DNA of 64,000 nucleotides from Gordonia sp. X0973 (GTDB lineage: Bacteria > Actinomycetota > Actinomycetes > Mycobacteriales > Mycobacteriaceae): the NCBI RefSeq assembly GCF_013348785.1, contig NZ_CP054691.1:2046001-2110000 (forward strand), read 5' to 3'. The position numbers and the translations under genes were made by a program. The notes beneath the pieces were generated by a model. That model saw nothing but the letters and a program-made list of their open reading frames with translations. It had not been told where the DNA came from and made no database searches. Below are positions 32,252-40,775 of this stretch, piece after piece; position 1 is the stretch's first letter; each line of letters starts with the position of its first letter.

Positions 32252-33436
32252 TCAGACATCGGCGAGTGCGACGGCAGGATCGGCCAGGCGAGCCCTGTCG
32301 ACGACCCTCCCCGACTCGAGCAATGCCACCAGATCATCGCCGGCATCCCAGATGTTCACGTTCATCGCCGCGGCGACTTTGCCGTCGACGAGCCAGAACG
32401 CGAGGTATTCGAGGTCGTCGACACTGCCCCGGATCACCAGTTCGTCGTCGCCGGAGGCGAACCCGCGGTACTCCATCCCGAACTCGTACTGGTCGGTGTA
32501 GAAGTACGGCAGCCGCTCGTACTCCTCGTCGCCGCCGAGAACATTCGCCGCCGCCACTGTCGGTTGGTTGAGGGCGTTCGCCCAGTGTTCGACGCGCAAC
32601 CGCCCGTACCGCGGGTGGTCGTGGTTGGCGATGTCGCCGACGGCGAAGATGTCCGGATCGCTGGTCCGCAGCCCCGCGTCGACATCGATTCCGTTGCCGA
32701 CGGCCAGCCCGGCGTCACGGGCGAGGTCGACGACCGGCTCGGCCCCGATGCCGACGACGACCGTGTCCGCCGCCAACCGCTCCCCGCCGTCGATGACGAC
32801 GACCCCGGGTTCGATCGATTCCACTCCCGTCCCCAGGCGCAGATCGACGCCGTGCCGGCGGTGCAGATCGGCGATGACCTCGCCCTGTCGCGCGCCCAGC
32901 ACCTTCTCCAGCGGCACGTCGGCGGGTTCGACGACGGTCACCGCGGTGCCCGCGGCGCGAGCGGCCGCGGCCACCTCCAATCCGATCCAACCGGCACCGA
33001 CGATCACCAGCGACTTGCCGTCGCCGAACTTCTCCCGCAGCAGATCGGAGTCGTCGAGGGTCCGCAGATAGAGGACGTCGGGCTTGCCGGGGAACGGGCG
33101 GGGCCTCGATCCGGTGGCGATGACGACCTTGTCGTAGGCCACCGACGTCCCGTCGGAGAGCCGAACCAGCTTGGCGTCGCGATCGATCTTCTCGGCGCTC
33201 ACCCCGGTGCGCAGATCGACCTTGTGCTCGTCGTACCAGGCGCGGTCGTGGACGAAGACCGAATCGCGATCGTCCGCCCCCGAGAGATAGCCCTTCGACA
33301 GTGGCGGGCGTTCGTAGGGCAGATGAGATTCGGCGGCGACGAGCACGATCGGCCCGTCGAACCCCTTCTCGCGCAGTGCTTCGGCGGTCTTCGCTCCCGC
33401 AAGGCCGCCCCCGATGATCACCGTCGTATCAGCCAT
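32252..33436 (-). CDS. FAD-dependent ferredoxin/rubredoxin reductase-like oxidoreductase
   Basis: A 394-residue two-dinucleotide-fold flavoprotein: FAD loop VIIGGGLAGAKTAEALRE at the N-terminus, ATGSRPR, NAD(P) loop VIVGAGWIGLEVAAAA near 150, DIFAVGDIA for FAD, and a C-terminal reductase domain. It probably passes electrons from NAD(P)H to a ferredoxin or an oxygenase. ATG at 33436 is fixed by TAGCCT ending 7 nt upstream. It is divergent from a ferritin-like gene 110 bp away, which could be an electron acceptor. Confidence 0.87.
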   Translation of the reverse strand: MADTTVIIGGGLAGAKTAEALREKGFDGPIVLVAAESHLPYERPPLSKGYLSGADDRDSVFVHDRAWYDEHKVDLRTGVSAEKIDRDAKLVRLSDGTSVAYDKVVIATGSRPRPFPGKPDVLYLRTLDDSDLLREKFGDGKSLVIVGAGWIGLEVAAAARAAGTAVTVVEPADVPLEKVLGARQGEVIADLHRRHGVDLRLGTGVESIEPGVVVIDGGERLAADTVVVGIGAEPVVDLARDAGLAVGNGIDVDAGLRTSDPDIFAVGDIANHDHPRYGRLRVEHWANALNQPTVAAANVLGGDEEYERLPYFYTDQYEFGMEYRGFASGDDELVIRGSVDDLEYLAFWLVDGKVAAAMNVNIWDAGDDLVALLESGRVVDRARLADPAVALADV

Positions 33437-33443
33437 ACATTTC

Positions 33444-33449
33444 AGGCTA
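33444..33449 (-). promoter_or_regulatory. -10 hexamer of a leaderless reductase promoter
   Basis: TAGCCT ends 7 nt before the ATG at 33436. Confidence 0.5.
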
Positions 33450-33546
33450 CGCCGCACCGCCGACGCGCCCGGGTCCGTCTTTCGCCGAATGGCCACGACC
33501 GCAGCGGAACCTCCGATGCATGCCGACGCCTTGAGACAATCAGACA

Positions 33547-34278
33547 ATGGGCATATTTCCGAAGTCCGGTCCGACCGGCCGGTGGAGCACGTCGGCGGTG
33601 TGGCTCGACGACTTCCGGCAGGCGGCGGATGCGCGCGCGACGACCCCCGATCCGGACTGGGCCGGCGGCGCCCGGCTGGGGCCGGCGGTCGTCCGGAGTC
33701 TGCAACGCTTCCAGGTCGGCGAGAGCGGCGACGGCGAGGAACTCATCAACGCGGCCGTCGCGCACGGCGATGCCGACTACGCGCGTGCGGTGCACCTCTT
33801 CGTCGCCGAGGAACAGAACCATGCGCGGATGCTCGCCGAACTCCTCCACTCGGCCGGTCACCCCACGATCGACCGACACTGGAGCGACGCGGTGTTCATC
33901 CGGGTAAGGCGACTGGCGGGCTTGCGTGCCGAGGTGATGGTGCTCGCGGTGGCCGAGGTGATCGCGCTCCGCTACTACCGCGCACTCGCCGACGGGGGCG
34001 GCGACCCGCTCCTGCGCGAGGTATCGCTGCGCATCCTCGACGACGAGTTCCGCCACGTGGCGTTTCAAGGTTCCCGACTGGCCGAGGAGTTCGCGAGGAC
34101 GACTCCGCCGTTCCGCCGTCTCGCGGGCGGCGTATGGACGGCCTTCGCCCTGGTCGTTGCCACCGTGGTCGCGATCGACCACGGTGCGGCCCTGGCCGCT
34201 ACCGGACTGACCCGTCGGGGATTCGTCGCCGATTGCGCGGTCCTCTTCCGACGCTTCGCCGACCGCGCGTTCCGCTAG
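33547..34278 (+). CDS. Ferritin-like diiron domain protein with a C-terminal hydrophobic helix
   Basis: A 243-residue protein. Two ExxH motifs, EEQNHARM (near residue 95) and DDEFRHVAF (near 170), plus the glutamates in VGESGDG and VAEVIALRYY, give the ligand set of a four-helix diiron centre. A hydrophobic stretch WTAFALVVATVVAI follows near 200. It is too long and divergent for a storage ferritin; a diiron oxygenase or desaturase-like enzyme is plausible. Divergent from the flavin reductase gene. Confidence 0.7.
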   Translation: MGIFPKSGPTGRWSTSAVWLDDFRQAADARATTPDPDWAGGARLGPAVVRSLQRFQVGESGDGEELINAAVAHGDADYARAVHLFVAEEQNHARMLAELLHSAGHPTIDRHWSDAVFIRVRRLAGLRAEVMVLAVAEVIALRYYRALADGGGDPLLREVSLRILDDEFRHVAFQGSRLAEEFARTTPPFRRLAGGVWTAFALVVATVVAIDHGAALAATGLTRRGFVADCAVLFRRFADRAFR

Positions 34279-34328
34279 CAGAACCCGGCGCCGCGGCACC
34301 GCACGTCGTCACGGCCTCAGACAAACGA

Positions 34329-34373
34329 CGGTGCCGCAGACCCGACCGGGATTGGTCGGGGCCTGCGGCACCG
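34329..34373 (-). terminator. Bidirectional terminator between pnp and the ferritin-like gene
   Basis: CGGTGCCGCAG (34329-34339) pairs over 11 bp with CTGCGGCACCG (34363-34373); inside, CCCGACC (34341-34347) pairs with GGTCGGG (34354-34360). It lies 22 bp past the pnp stop and 50 bp past the convergent gene. Confidence 0.82.
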
Positions 34374-34395
34374 TGTCGTCGTCGATCAGTCGCGG

Positions 34396-36651
34396 TTAGG
34401 CGTCCGCAGCCGCCGGGGCGTCGTCGGCGACGGGGATCAGGCTGATCTTGCCGCGCTCGTCGATGTCGGCGATCTCCACGCGCAGCTTCGAGCCGACGTT
34501 CACCACGTCCTCGACCTTGTCGATGCGCTTGCCGTTGCCCAGCTTGGAGATGTGGACCAGGCCGTCGCGACCGGGCAGCAGCGAGACGAACGCGCCGAAG
34601 GCGGTGGTCTTGACGACCGTGCCCAGGAAGCGCTCGCCGACCTTCGGCAGCTGCGGGTTGGCGATGGCGTTGATCGCGTCGATCGCGGCCTGGGCCGACG
34701 GTCCGTCGACCGCGCCGACGAACACGGTGCCGTCGTCCTCGATCGAGATGTTGGCGCCGGTCTCCTCGGTGATGCCGTTGATGGTCTTGCCCTTGGGGCC
34801 GATCAGCTCGCCGATCTTGTCCATCGGGATCTTCACGGTGGTGATGCGCGGCGCGTACGGGCTCATCTCGTCCGGCTCGTCGATGGCCTCGGCCATCACG
34901 TCGAGGATCGTGAGTCGGGCGTCGCGGGCCTGGCTCAGCGCACCCGCGAGCACCTTCGACGGGATGCCGTCGAGCTTGGTGTCGAGCTGCAGAGCGGTCA
35001 CGAAATCCTTCGTGCCGGCGACCTTGAAGTCCATGTCGCCGAAGGCGTCCTCGGCACCGAGGATGTCGGTCAGCGCCACGTAGCGGGTCTCGGTCTTGCC
35101 GTCGACGGTGACCTCGTCGGAGACCAGGCCCATCGCGATGCCGGCAACCGGCGCCTTCAGCGGCACACCGGCGTTGAGCAGCGACATCGTCGACGCACAC
35201 ACCGAGCCCATCGACGTCGAGCCGTTGGAGCCCAACGCCTCGGACACCTGGCGGATCGCGTACGGGAACTCCTCGACGCTCGGCAGCACCGGCACCAGGG
35301 CGCGCTCGGCGAGCGCACCGTGGCCGATTTCGCGGCGCTTGGGCGATCCGACGCGGCCGGTCTCACCGGTCGAGTACGGCGGGAAGTTGTAGTGGTGCAT
35401 GTAGCGCTTGGACTTCTCCGGGCCGAGCGAGTCGATCTGCTGGGCCATCTTGACCATGTCGAGCGTGGTGACACCCATGATCTGGGTCTCGCCGCGCTCG
35501 AACAATGCGCTGCCGTGGGCGCGCGGGATGACCGCGACCTCGGCCGAGAGCGACCGGATGTCGGTGATGCCGCGGCCGTCGATGCGGAAATGGTCGGTCA
35601 GGATGCGCTGGCGCACGAGCTTCTTGGTCAGCGAGCGGTAGGCCGCGCCGATCTCCTTCTCGCGGCCCTCGAACTTCTCGCCGAGGCTGTCGAGCAGCTC
35701 CGCCTTCAGCTCGTCGGTCTTCTCGTCGCGCTCCTGCTTGCCCGCGATCGTCAGGATCTGGCCGAGCTTCTCCGCCGCGGCGGCCTCGACGGCCTCGTAG
35801 ACGTCGCTCTCGTAGGGCGGGAACAGCGGGAACTCGCCGGTCGGCTTCGCGGCGGCGTCGGCGAGGCTCTTCTGGGCCTCACACAGGCGGGCGATGAACG
35901 GCTTGGCGGCCTCGAGGCCCTCCGCGACGATCGCCTCGGTCGGCGCCTGGGCACCGCCCGCGATGAGCTCGAGGACGTTGTCGGTGGCCTCGGCCTCGAC
36001 CATCATGATCGCGACGTCGGCGTTGTCACCGGAGCCCTCCGTGATGCGGCCGGCGACGACCATGTTGAACACGGCGCCCTTGAGCTGCTCGACGGTCGGG
36101 AAGGCGACCCACTGGCCGGCCTTGTTCTCGTCGGTGGGGATGAGGGCGACGCGCACGCCGCCGACCGGGCCGGAGAACGGCAGGCCGGCGATCTGGGTCG
36201 ACGCGGAGGCCGCGTTGATCGCGACGACGTCGTAGTACTCGTTCGGGTCGAGAGAGAGGATCGTCTCGATGACCTGGATCTCGTTGCGCAGGCCGTCGAC
36301 GAACGTCGGGCGCAGCGGCCGGTCGATGAGGCGGCAGGTGAGGATCGCGTCGGTCGACGGGCGGCCCTCGCGGCGGAAGAACGAGCCGGGGATGCGGCCC
36401 GCGGCGTACATGCGCTCCTCGACGTCGACGGTCAGCGGGAAGAAGTCGAAGTGATCCTTCGGCGCCTTCGACGCGGAGGTCGTCGAGAGGATCATCGTCT
36501 CCTCGTCGAGGTAGGCGACGACCGAGCCGGAGGCCTGCAGCGCGAGGCGGCCGGTCTCGAAGCGGATGGTGCGGGTGCCGAAGCTGCCGTTGTCGATGAT
36601 CGCGGTGGCTTCGGTGACGTCGTCTTCGTAGACGTCGATGTTGTCAGACAT
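34396..36651 (-). CDS. pnp: Polyribonucleotide nucleotidyltransferase (PNPase / GpsI)
   Basis: Phosphorolytic 3'-5' exoribonuclease and degradosome partner; 751 residues. Two RNase PH-type cores are seen (N-terminal [21 protein letters not shown]-terminal [32 protein letters not shown]), then a KH domain around [19 protein letters not shown] and an S1 domain [29 protein letters not shown] at 36651 begins [11 protein letters not shown]. It has a long upstream gap of 314 bp to the SnoaL-gene terminator. rnj at 14208 is the other main RNA-decay enzyme here. Confidence 0.97.
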   Translation of the reverse strand: MSDNIDVYEDDVTEATAIIDNGSFGTRTIRFETGRLALQASGSVVAYLDEETMILSTTSASKAPKDHFDFFPLTVDVEERMYAAGRIPGSFFRREGRPSTDAILTCRLIDRPLRPTFVDGLRNEIQVIETILSLDPNEYYDVVAINAASASTQIAGLPFSGPVGGVRVALIPTDENKAGQWVAFPTVEQLKGAVFNMVVAGRITEGSGDNADVAIMMVEAEATDNVLELIAGGAQAPTEAIVAEGLEAAKPFIARLCEAQKSLADAAAKPTGEFPLFPPYESDVYEAVEAAAAEKLGQILTIAGKQERDEKTDELKAELLDSLGEKFEGREKEIGAAYRSLTKKLVRQRILTDHFRIDGRGITDIRSLSAEVAVIPRAHGSALFERGETQIMGVTTLDMVKMAQQIDSLGPEKSKRYMHHYNFPPYSTGETGRVGSPKRREIGHGALAERALVPVLPSVEEFPYAIRQVSEALGSNGSTSMGSVCASTMSLLNAGVPLKAPVAGIAMGLVSDEVTVDGKTETRYVALTDILGAEDAFGDMDFKVAGTKDFVTALQLDTKLDGIPSKVLAGALSQARDARLTILDVMAEAIDEPDEMSPYAPRITTVKIPMDKIGELIGPKGKTINGITEETGANISIEDDGTVFVGAVDGPSAQAAIDAINAIANPQLPKVGERFLGTVVKTTAFGAFVSLLPGRDGLVHISKLGNGKRIDKVEDVVNVGSKLRVEIADIDERGKISLIPVADDAPAAADA

Positions 36652-36965
36652 GTTTTTCGGGTGTGTCCCTTCGTGTCGGCGAGTCCTGGCGGACGCGCCG
36701 TGGATATGCGAAACGACACCGCTGCACGCCGAAGACGGCACGGTATCGGGAGACAGGCGCAGATATGCACAGAATCGCCGTGAACGCCGGTGTGCATGCG
36801 TCGCATGCGGTGCAGACGGCCTTCGATCGAAGCAGCCGGAACGAGGTTTTGCACTCTCGCCTTCCGGCGGCCACTACCGAGGACCGATCTGACTCGATCT
36901 TCCAGCGGTTCGGGTGACATCGGCAATCGACGATGTTTCCAACCGGCAGTTTAGCATCTGGGACT
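36652..36965 (-). promoter_or_regulatory. Long leader/promoter region of pnp
   Basis: No gene is credible here. A possible -10 TAAACT lies at 36953-36948 on the minus strand, which would give a leader of about 290 nt. Inside, GCATGC-GTC-GCATGC forms a short palindrome near 36795-36810. In other bacteria pnp mRNA leaders mediate autoregulation by PNPase; that this holds here is inference. Confidence 0.35.
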
Positions 36966-36996
36966 CCCGTGGCCGCGTCACATGCGCGGCCACGGG
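36966..36996 (-). terminator. Terminator of the SnoaL-like gene
   Basis: CCCGTGGCCGCG (36966-36977) pairs perfectly over 12 bp with CGCGGCCACGGG (36985-36996), loop 7 nt, 23 bp past the stop codon at 37020. Confidence 0.8.
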
Positions 36997-37019
36997 GTGG
37001 CGGGGGCCCGCGGCCGGGC

Positions 37020-37412
37020 CTACAGGAAGAAGGTCGCGCTCTCGAAAAGGATCTTCCCGTCGCGGATGTGGTAGGTCTCGGTGCCCCGGCGGTTGCCGCC
37101 GAGTTCGACGACGAGGTAGCCGTATTCGCCGTCGGCGACGAGGGTCTTCAACGTGTATTCCGGCTCGACGTCGCCGGTCGGCGAACCGAGTGCCTTCATC
37201 ATCTCGGCCAGGTCGGTCTTGACCCACGCCTCGATCCCGGCGCGGCCGCGCACCGGACCGTCGGCGAAGGTGGTCATCACGACGCAGTCCTCGGCGTAGT
37301 CGGCCGCGATGGTCGCGGGGTCCATGGTGTTCATCGCCGCCATATGGTTCTGGAGGACCGCCATCGTCGACGCCGAGACGGGGTCGAGGTCGGTTGCAGC
37401 TGCTTGGGTCAC
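37020..37412 (-). CDS. SnoaL-like / NTF2-fold protein
   Basis: A 130-residue cone-fold protein of the nuclear-transport-factor-2 superfamily: helix MAVLQNHMAAMNTMDPATIAADYAEDCV followed by a curved sheet with GRAGIEAWV and ETYHIRDGKILFESATFFL. Members are isomerases, hydrolases, cyclases or non-enzymatic binders; no catalytic assignment is possible. It is divergent from the LLM gene across a 176-bp region that holds a 20-bp palindrome. Confidence 0.72.
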   Translation of the reverse strand: MTQAAATDLDPVSASTMAVLQNHMAAMNTMDPATIAADYAEDCVVMTTFADGPVRGRAGIEAWVKTDLAEMMKALGSPTGDVEPEYTLKTLVADGEYGYLVVELGGNRRGTETYHIRDGKILFESATFFL

Positions 37413-37559
37413 GGGTTCTCCTTGATTCGGGTGCGGCCGTCGCGAGTGACGTCCGCCACATATCGATCATCGCGACGCGGGCGTCCGCCGAGTGTTCAAC
37501 TTCTTGGACAGGGTTCGCGGGAACCGGCCCCGGCTACCGACCCCACCCGCGAGGGAATT

Positions 37560-37579
37560 AACCGGACCCTGGTCCGGTT
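37560..37579. promoter_or_regulatory. 20-bp palindrome AACCGGACC-CT-GGTCCGGTT, likely TetR-type operator
   Basis: Perfect 9-bp arms with a 2-bp centre, abutting the GGAGGTG ribosome-binding site of the LLM gene (ATG 37589). Size and symmetry fit a TetR-family operator; no TetR gene is in the immediate vicinity. Confidence 0.65.
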
Positions 37580-37588
37580 GGAGGTGAC

Positions 37589-38608
37589 ATGAAGAACATC
37601 GGATTTCTCTCCTTCGGCCACTGGTCGCCCGGGAAGGGTTCGCAGACGCGCTCGGCGTCGGACGCGCTGCTGCAGTCGGTGGAGCTCGCCGTCGCTGCCG
37701 AGGAACTCGGCGCCGACGGCGCCTACTTCCGCGTCCACCACTTCGCGCGACAGCTGGCCTCGCCGTTCCCGCTACTCGCCGCCATCGGCGCCAAGACCGA
37801 AAGCATCGAGATCGGCACCGGCGTCATCGACATGCGCTACGAGAACCCGCTCTACATGGCCGAGGACGCCGGCGCCGCCGATCTGCTGTCGCGCGGACGG
37901 CTCCAGCTCGGGATCAGCCGGGGATCGCCCGAGCAGGTCATCGAGGGATACAAGTACTTCGGCTACGTCCCGGAGGAGGATTCCTCCGACGCCGAGATGG
38001 CCCGCGCCCACACCGCGACCTTCCTCCAGGCGATCGACGGTGCGCGGTTCGCCCAACCCAACCCGCGGCCCATGTTCCCCAATCCACCCGGCCCGTTGGG
38101 GATCGAACCCCAGTCCCCGGGCCTGCGCGACCGCATCTGGTGGGGTGCCGGCACCCGCGCCACCGCCGAGTGGACCGCCGCGCAGGGGATGAACCTGATG
38201 AGTTCGACACTGCTCACCGAGGACACCGGCGTGCCGTTCCACCAGTTGCAGGCCGAGCAGATCCAGCGCTTCCGCGACGCCTGGACCGAGGCCGGCCACG
38301 AGCGCGAGCCGCGCGTCTCGGTCAGCCGCAGCATCTTCGCCCTCGTCGACGACCGCGACCACGCCTACTTCGGCATGCGCGGCGACGACTCCGATCAAGT
38401 GGGCATCATCGACAACGTGAAGGCCCGCTTCGGCCGCAGCTATGCCGCCGAGCCCGACGAGTTGATCGAGCAGCTCCGCGAGGACGAGGCCATCGCCGCC
38501 GCCGACACCCTGCTGCTCACCGTGCCCAACCAGCTCGGCGTCGACTACAACGCCCACGTCATCGAGTCGATCCTCACCCACGTCGCGCCGGCACTCGGCT
38601 GGCGCTGA
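37589..38608 (+). CDS. LLM-class flavin-dependent oxidoreductase
   Basis: A 339-residue bacterial-luciferase-like monooxygenase/reductase. The N-terminus MKNIGFLSFGHW, the FRVHHFARQLASPFPLLAAIGAKT segment, the GRLQLGISRGSP loop and the C-terminal part with VSRSIFALVDD fit FMN- or F420-dependent family members. The substrate is unknown. A GGAGG site lies 6 nt before the ATG, directly against the palindromic operator, so repression by a TetR-like protein is likely. Confidence 0.87.
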   Translation: MKNIGFLSFGHWSPGKGSQTRSASDALLQSVELAVAAEELGADGAYFRVHHFARQLASPFPLLAAIGAKTESIEIGTGVIDMRYENPLYMAEDAGAADLLSRGRLQLGISRGSPEQVIEGYKYFGYVPEEDSSDAEMARAHTATFLQAIDGARFAQPNPRPMFPNPPGPLGIEPQSPGLRDRIWWGAGTRATAEWTAAQGMNLMSSTLLTEDTGVPFHQLQAEQIQRFRDAWTEAGHEREPRVSVSRSIFALVDDRDHAYFGMRGDDSDQVGIIDNVKARFGRSYAAEPDELIEQLREDEAIAAADTLLLTVPNQLGVDYNAHVIESILTHVAPALGWR

Positions 38609-38674
38609 GGACCTCGATCGACGACCCTGCGCCGATCGACCGACGGCGTTGTTGAACTCTTCGATGGCAGACGT

Positions 38675-38680
38675 TAGATT
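38675..38680 (+). promoter_or_regulatory. -10 hexamer for the putative secretion cassette
   Basis: TAGATT ends 6 nt before the GTG at 38687. Confidence 0.45.
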
Positions 38681-38686
38681 CGCGAC

Positions 38687-39013
38687 GTGACCGATCACGA
38701 CCAGGGCGACACGGGCAGCTTTCGTTTCGAGAAAGAGTCGGTAGCACATTTCGGAAAGCAAATGTGGCGCGTATCGGACGATCTCGGACAAATCGACGCC
38801 ATGTCGATATTGTCGAACGGCGCGACGGCCTGCCGCGGGACCGATTTGGAGCGCGGGCTCAAGAAGCGCGCGGTCGAACAGCACGACATCGTCACGGCGT
38901 TATCGGCCGGCCTGGACGAGTTCGGCAAAGAGGTGAAGCAGGCCGTCACCGCGGTCATGCGCACCGAAGACGAATCCGCGAACCGGATAACGAACGCCTA
39001 CAAGCGCCTATGA
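38687..39013 (+). CDS. Small helical protein, ESX/EspC (DUF2580)-like, putative secretion partner
   Basis: A 108-residue, probably all-helical protein without signal peptide, starting at a GTG. Size, charge pattern and position before a WXG-type protein recall EspC/DUF2580 and the small helical partners of LXG toxins. The region GLDEFGKEVKQAVTAVMRTEDESANRITNAYKRL is the most family-like part; a classical YxxxD/E export signal is not present at its C-terminus. Its stop overlaps the next start by ATGA. Codons are slightly less GC-rich than in the surrounding housekeeping genes. Confidence 0.6.
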   Translation: MTDHDQGDTGSFRFEKESVAHFGKQMWRVSDDLGQIDAMSILSNGATACRGTDLERGLKKRAVEQHDIVTALSAGLDEFGKEVKQAVTAVMRTEDESANRITNAYKRL

Positions 39014-40251
39014 CACTCGGGATCAGCCAGGTCGAAGGTTTCTCCATTGGCTCGCTCACCGAAACCGCCGACGGCCTCAGTTCTGGCTCGGAGGCACTGG
39101 AGTCCAACGCCACCACCGTGATCAACAGCCTCGATCGGGTGTCGACCGATTGGAGCGGCGAAGCCAAGACCCAAGCCGCGGTCAAGGCGAAGGATCATGC
39201 CGATCAGATCAACGACCGCTCCAAGCGGTGGACCGATGCCGCGGTCGTGTTGCGGAACGCGGCGGATCAGCTCGGGAAGCTCAAGGACGAGATCATCGCC
39301 ACGGCCAACGACATGATCGTGCGATACGTTTGCGACGTCGCCGACAACGGCGTCGCGACCGTCAAAGGCAGCTACCTGGCGATGCTCGCGGATGTCTACA
39401 AGGACGATCCGAAAGGCCTGGCCACCGCGCGTCATTCCGCTTTTTCCTTGGCGCAGAAGACCTCCTACAAGCTCGTCACCTTGCTGAACTCGATGGATGT
39501 GGCCGCCCAGTACTACGACTGGACGGTCGAGAGCGCACTCCTGGGATACGGGATTCATCCGACGGGCGCCCGTCCGTTCGTGCCGCGAATCCCACCTCCC
39601 CCCGCCGCCCCCAGCGGACCGATCGACGACGCGAATCGGGACGGCTCCGGACCCGCGCAATACGACACCTACAAGCCCAATCTCCTCAACCAGACCTATC
39701 TGCAAGGCCTGCGGGCCGCGGCACAATCCGGAGCACTCGCGACCTCCCCGGCCTTGCCGATCGCCGGACGCCTGATGCGTCACTTCTTCGGAAACTCCGG
39801 CAAGCCCTACAATTTCGACGTCGATACGATGCGCGGAGATATGCCGGGATTCGCCGGAACGGCGGATAACGACGCTCGCAGGCGGGCCAACGATGCGCTT
39901 TCGGTAATGCCCGAGGGCTATCACGGACCCGTGGCGTTTCAAGGGGCTTGGAACGAGGGCGACAAAGGATTCCGCCCGGATGCCACTTCCCATCCGGACT
40001 ATTGGGCATCGCTGGGTACCTTCGCCTATCAGACGAGCGGCGTCTACATGCCGGAGGACGGCGGAAACGGTACCGGACCCGCCAATATCACCTATCAGAC
40101 CAGCATCTACGACTACTACAACTGGGACACCACCAAGAAGAACTACTCGGAGCAGTACTCCGACCTGAACGATCTCCACCGTGCCGGCTGGGCCCAGAAC
40201 TACCAGGTCTACGGAACGTCCGGGCCCTCATCGGTCACGGTCCCGCAGTGA
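39010..40251 (+). CDS. WXG-headed modular protein, putative type VII secretion effector
   Basis: A 413-residue protein in three parts. Residues 1-180 are helical with a WSG turn at 48-50, like WXG100/ESX substrates. Residues ~184-222 are a Pro/Gly-rich linker. Residues ~255-413 are a distinct C-terminal domain containing FQGAWN, a GTFAYQTSGVY strand, an IYDYYNWD motif (366-373) and LHRAGWAQNYQVYG near the end. I recall similar YNWD...LHRxGxAQ domains at the ends of streptomycete WXG-type proteins. No signal peptide is seen. It is coupled at both ends (ATGA upstream, possible GTGA downstream). Activity unknown; a toxin is one option. Confidence 0.6.
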   Translation: MTLGISQVEGFSIGSLTETADGLSSGSEALESNATTVINSLDRVSTDWSGEAKTQAAVKAKDHADQINDRSKRWTDAAVVLRNAADQLGKLKDEIIATANDMIVRYVCDVADNGVATVKGSYLAMLADVYKDDPKGLATARHSAFSLAQKTSYKLVTLLNSMDVAAQYYDWTVESALLGYGIHPTGARPFVPRIPPPPAAPSGPIDDANRDGSGPAQYDTYKPNLLNQTYLQGLRAAAQSGALATSPALPIAGRLMRHFFGNSGKPYNFDVDTMRGDMPGFAGTADNDARRRANDALSVMPEGYHGPVAFQGAWNEGDKGFRPDATSHPDYWASLGTFAYQTSGVYMPEDGGNGTGPANITYQTSIYDYYNWDTTKKNYSEQYSDLNDLHRAGWAQNYQVYGTSGPSSVTVPQ

Positions 40252-40286
40252 ACGGACTCGGGAGATTGGGAACTAAGGTGACGACC

Positions 40287-40727
40287 ATGATCGGTGGATC
40301 CCGAGCCGCTACGACGATCGCCGCGGCGACCCTCATCGTGGTCGGCCTGGCGTCGTGCACCGTGGGTACCGGCCACCGCGCCGGTCAGCTGGCCGACCGA
40401 ATCGGTGTGAGCGTGCCACCCGGCGCCACTCGTCTCGCGGTCGACGATCCGCCGGGCGGCGGTCAGGGCAGCTGTTCGAGCCTCGCGTTCCTACTCCCCC
40501 GAACCGAGTGGAAAAGCTATGTCGGCCAATACTTCTCCGTCGACACCCTCGACAAGCTGGATTCCGTTCCGGGATTCTGCGGGCACGCGCTGATCGACTG
40601 CGACGGCGGCGCCCTCGCCACCGGTTTTCAGGCCTCCGGGGACCACCGCGGCTTGAAGCGCTCACTCGAAGTCATCCCCGACTGCGTCGACGGCCAGGCG
40701 AAGATCGCCTGGGGGACCACCGGCTGA
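40287..40727 (+). CDS. Small lipoprotein, candidate immunity or partner protein
   Basis: A 146-residue lipoprotein with signal peptide and lipobox LASC near residue 24. Four further cysteines in the mature part (GSCSS, GFCGH, IDCDG, PDCVDG) suggest two extracytoplasmic disulfides. ATG at 40287 gives a normal-length signal and has AAGG 9 nt upstream; a GTG at 40248 overlapping the previous stop (GTGA) is the alternative. It follows the WXG-headed gene directly, so it may bind or neutralise that product outside the membrane. This role is inference. Confidence 0.6.
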   Translation: MIGGSRAATTIAAATLIVVGLASCTVGTGHRAGQLADRIGVSVPPGATRLAVDDPPGGGQGSCSSLAFLLPRTEWKSYVGQYFSVDTLDKLDSVPGFCGHALIDCDGGALATGFQASGDHRGLKRSLEVIPDCVDGQAKIAWGTTG

Positions 40728-40762
40728 ACCACCTGCCACGGGCGCGGCCACACCGGCCCCAC

Positions 40763-40768
40763 TAGTGT
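40763..40768 (+). promoter_or_regulatory. -10 hexamer of a leaderless HAD-hydrolase promoter
   Basis: TAGTGT ends 7 nt before the ATG at 40776. Confidence 0.5.
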
Positions 40769-40775
40769 CAGTCGC

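Noticed and set aside
36795..36810. GCATGC-GTC-GCATGC palindrome as a regulator binding site
   Set aside because: The arms are themselves palindromic and short; without conservation data it is kept only as a remark in the pnp leader.
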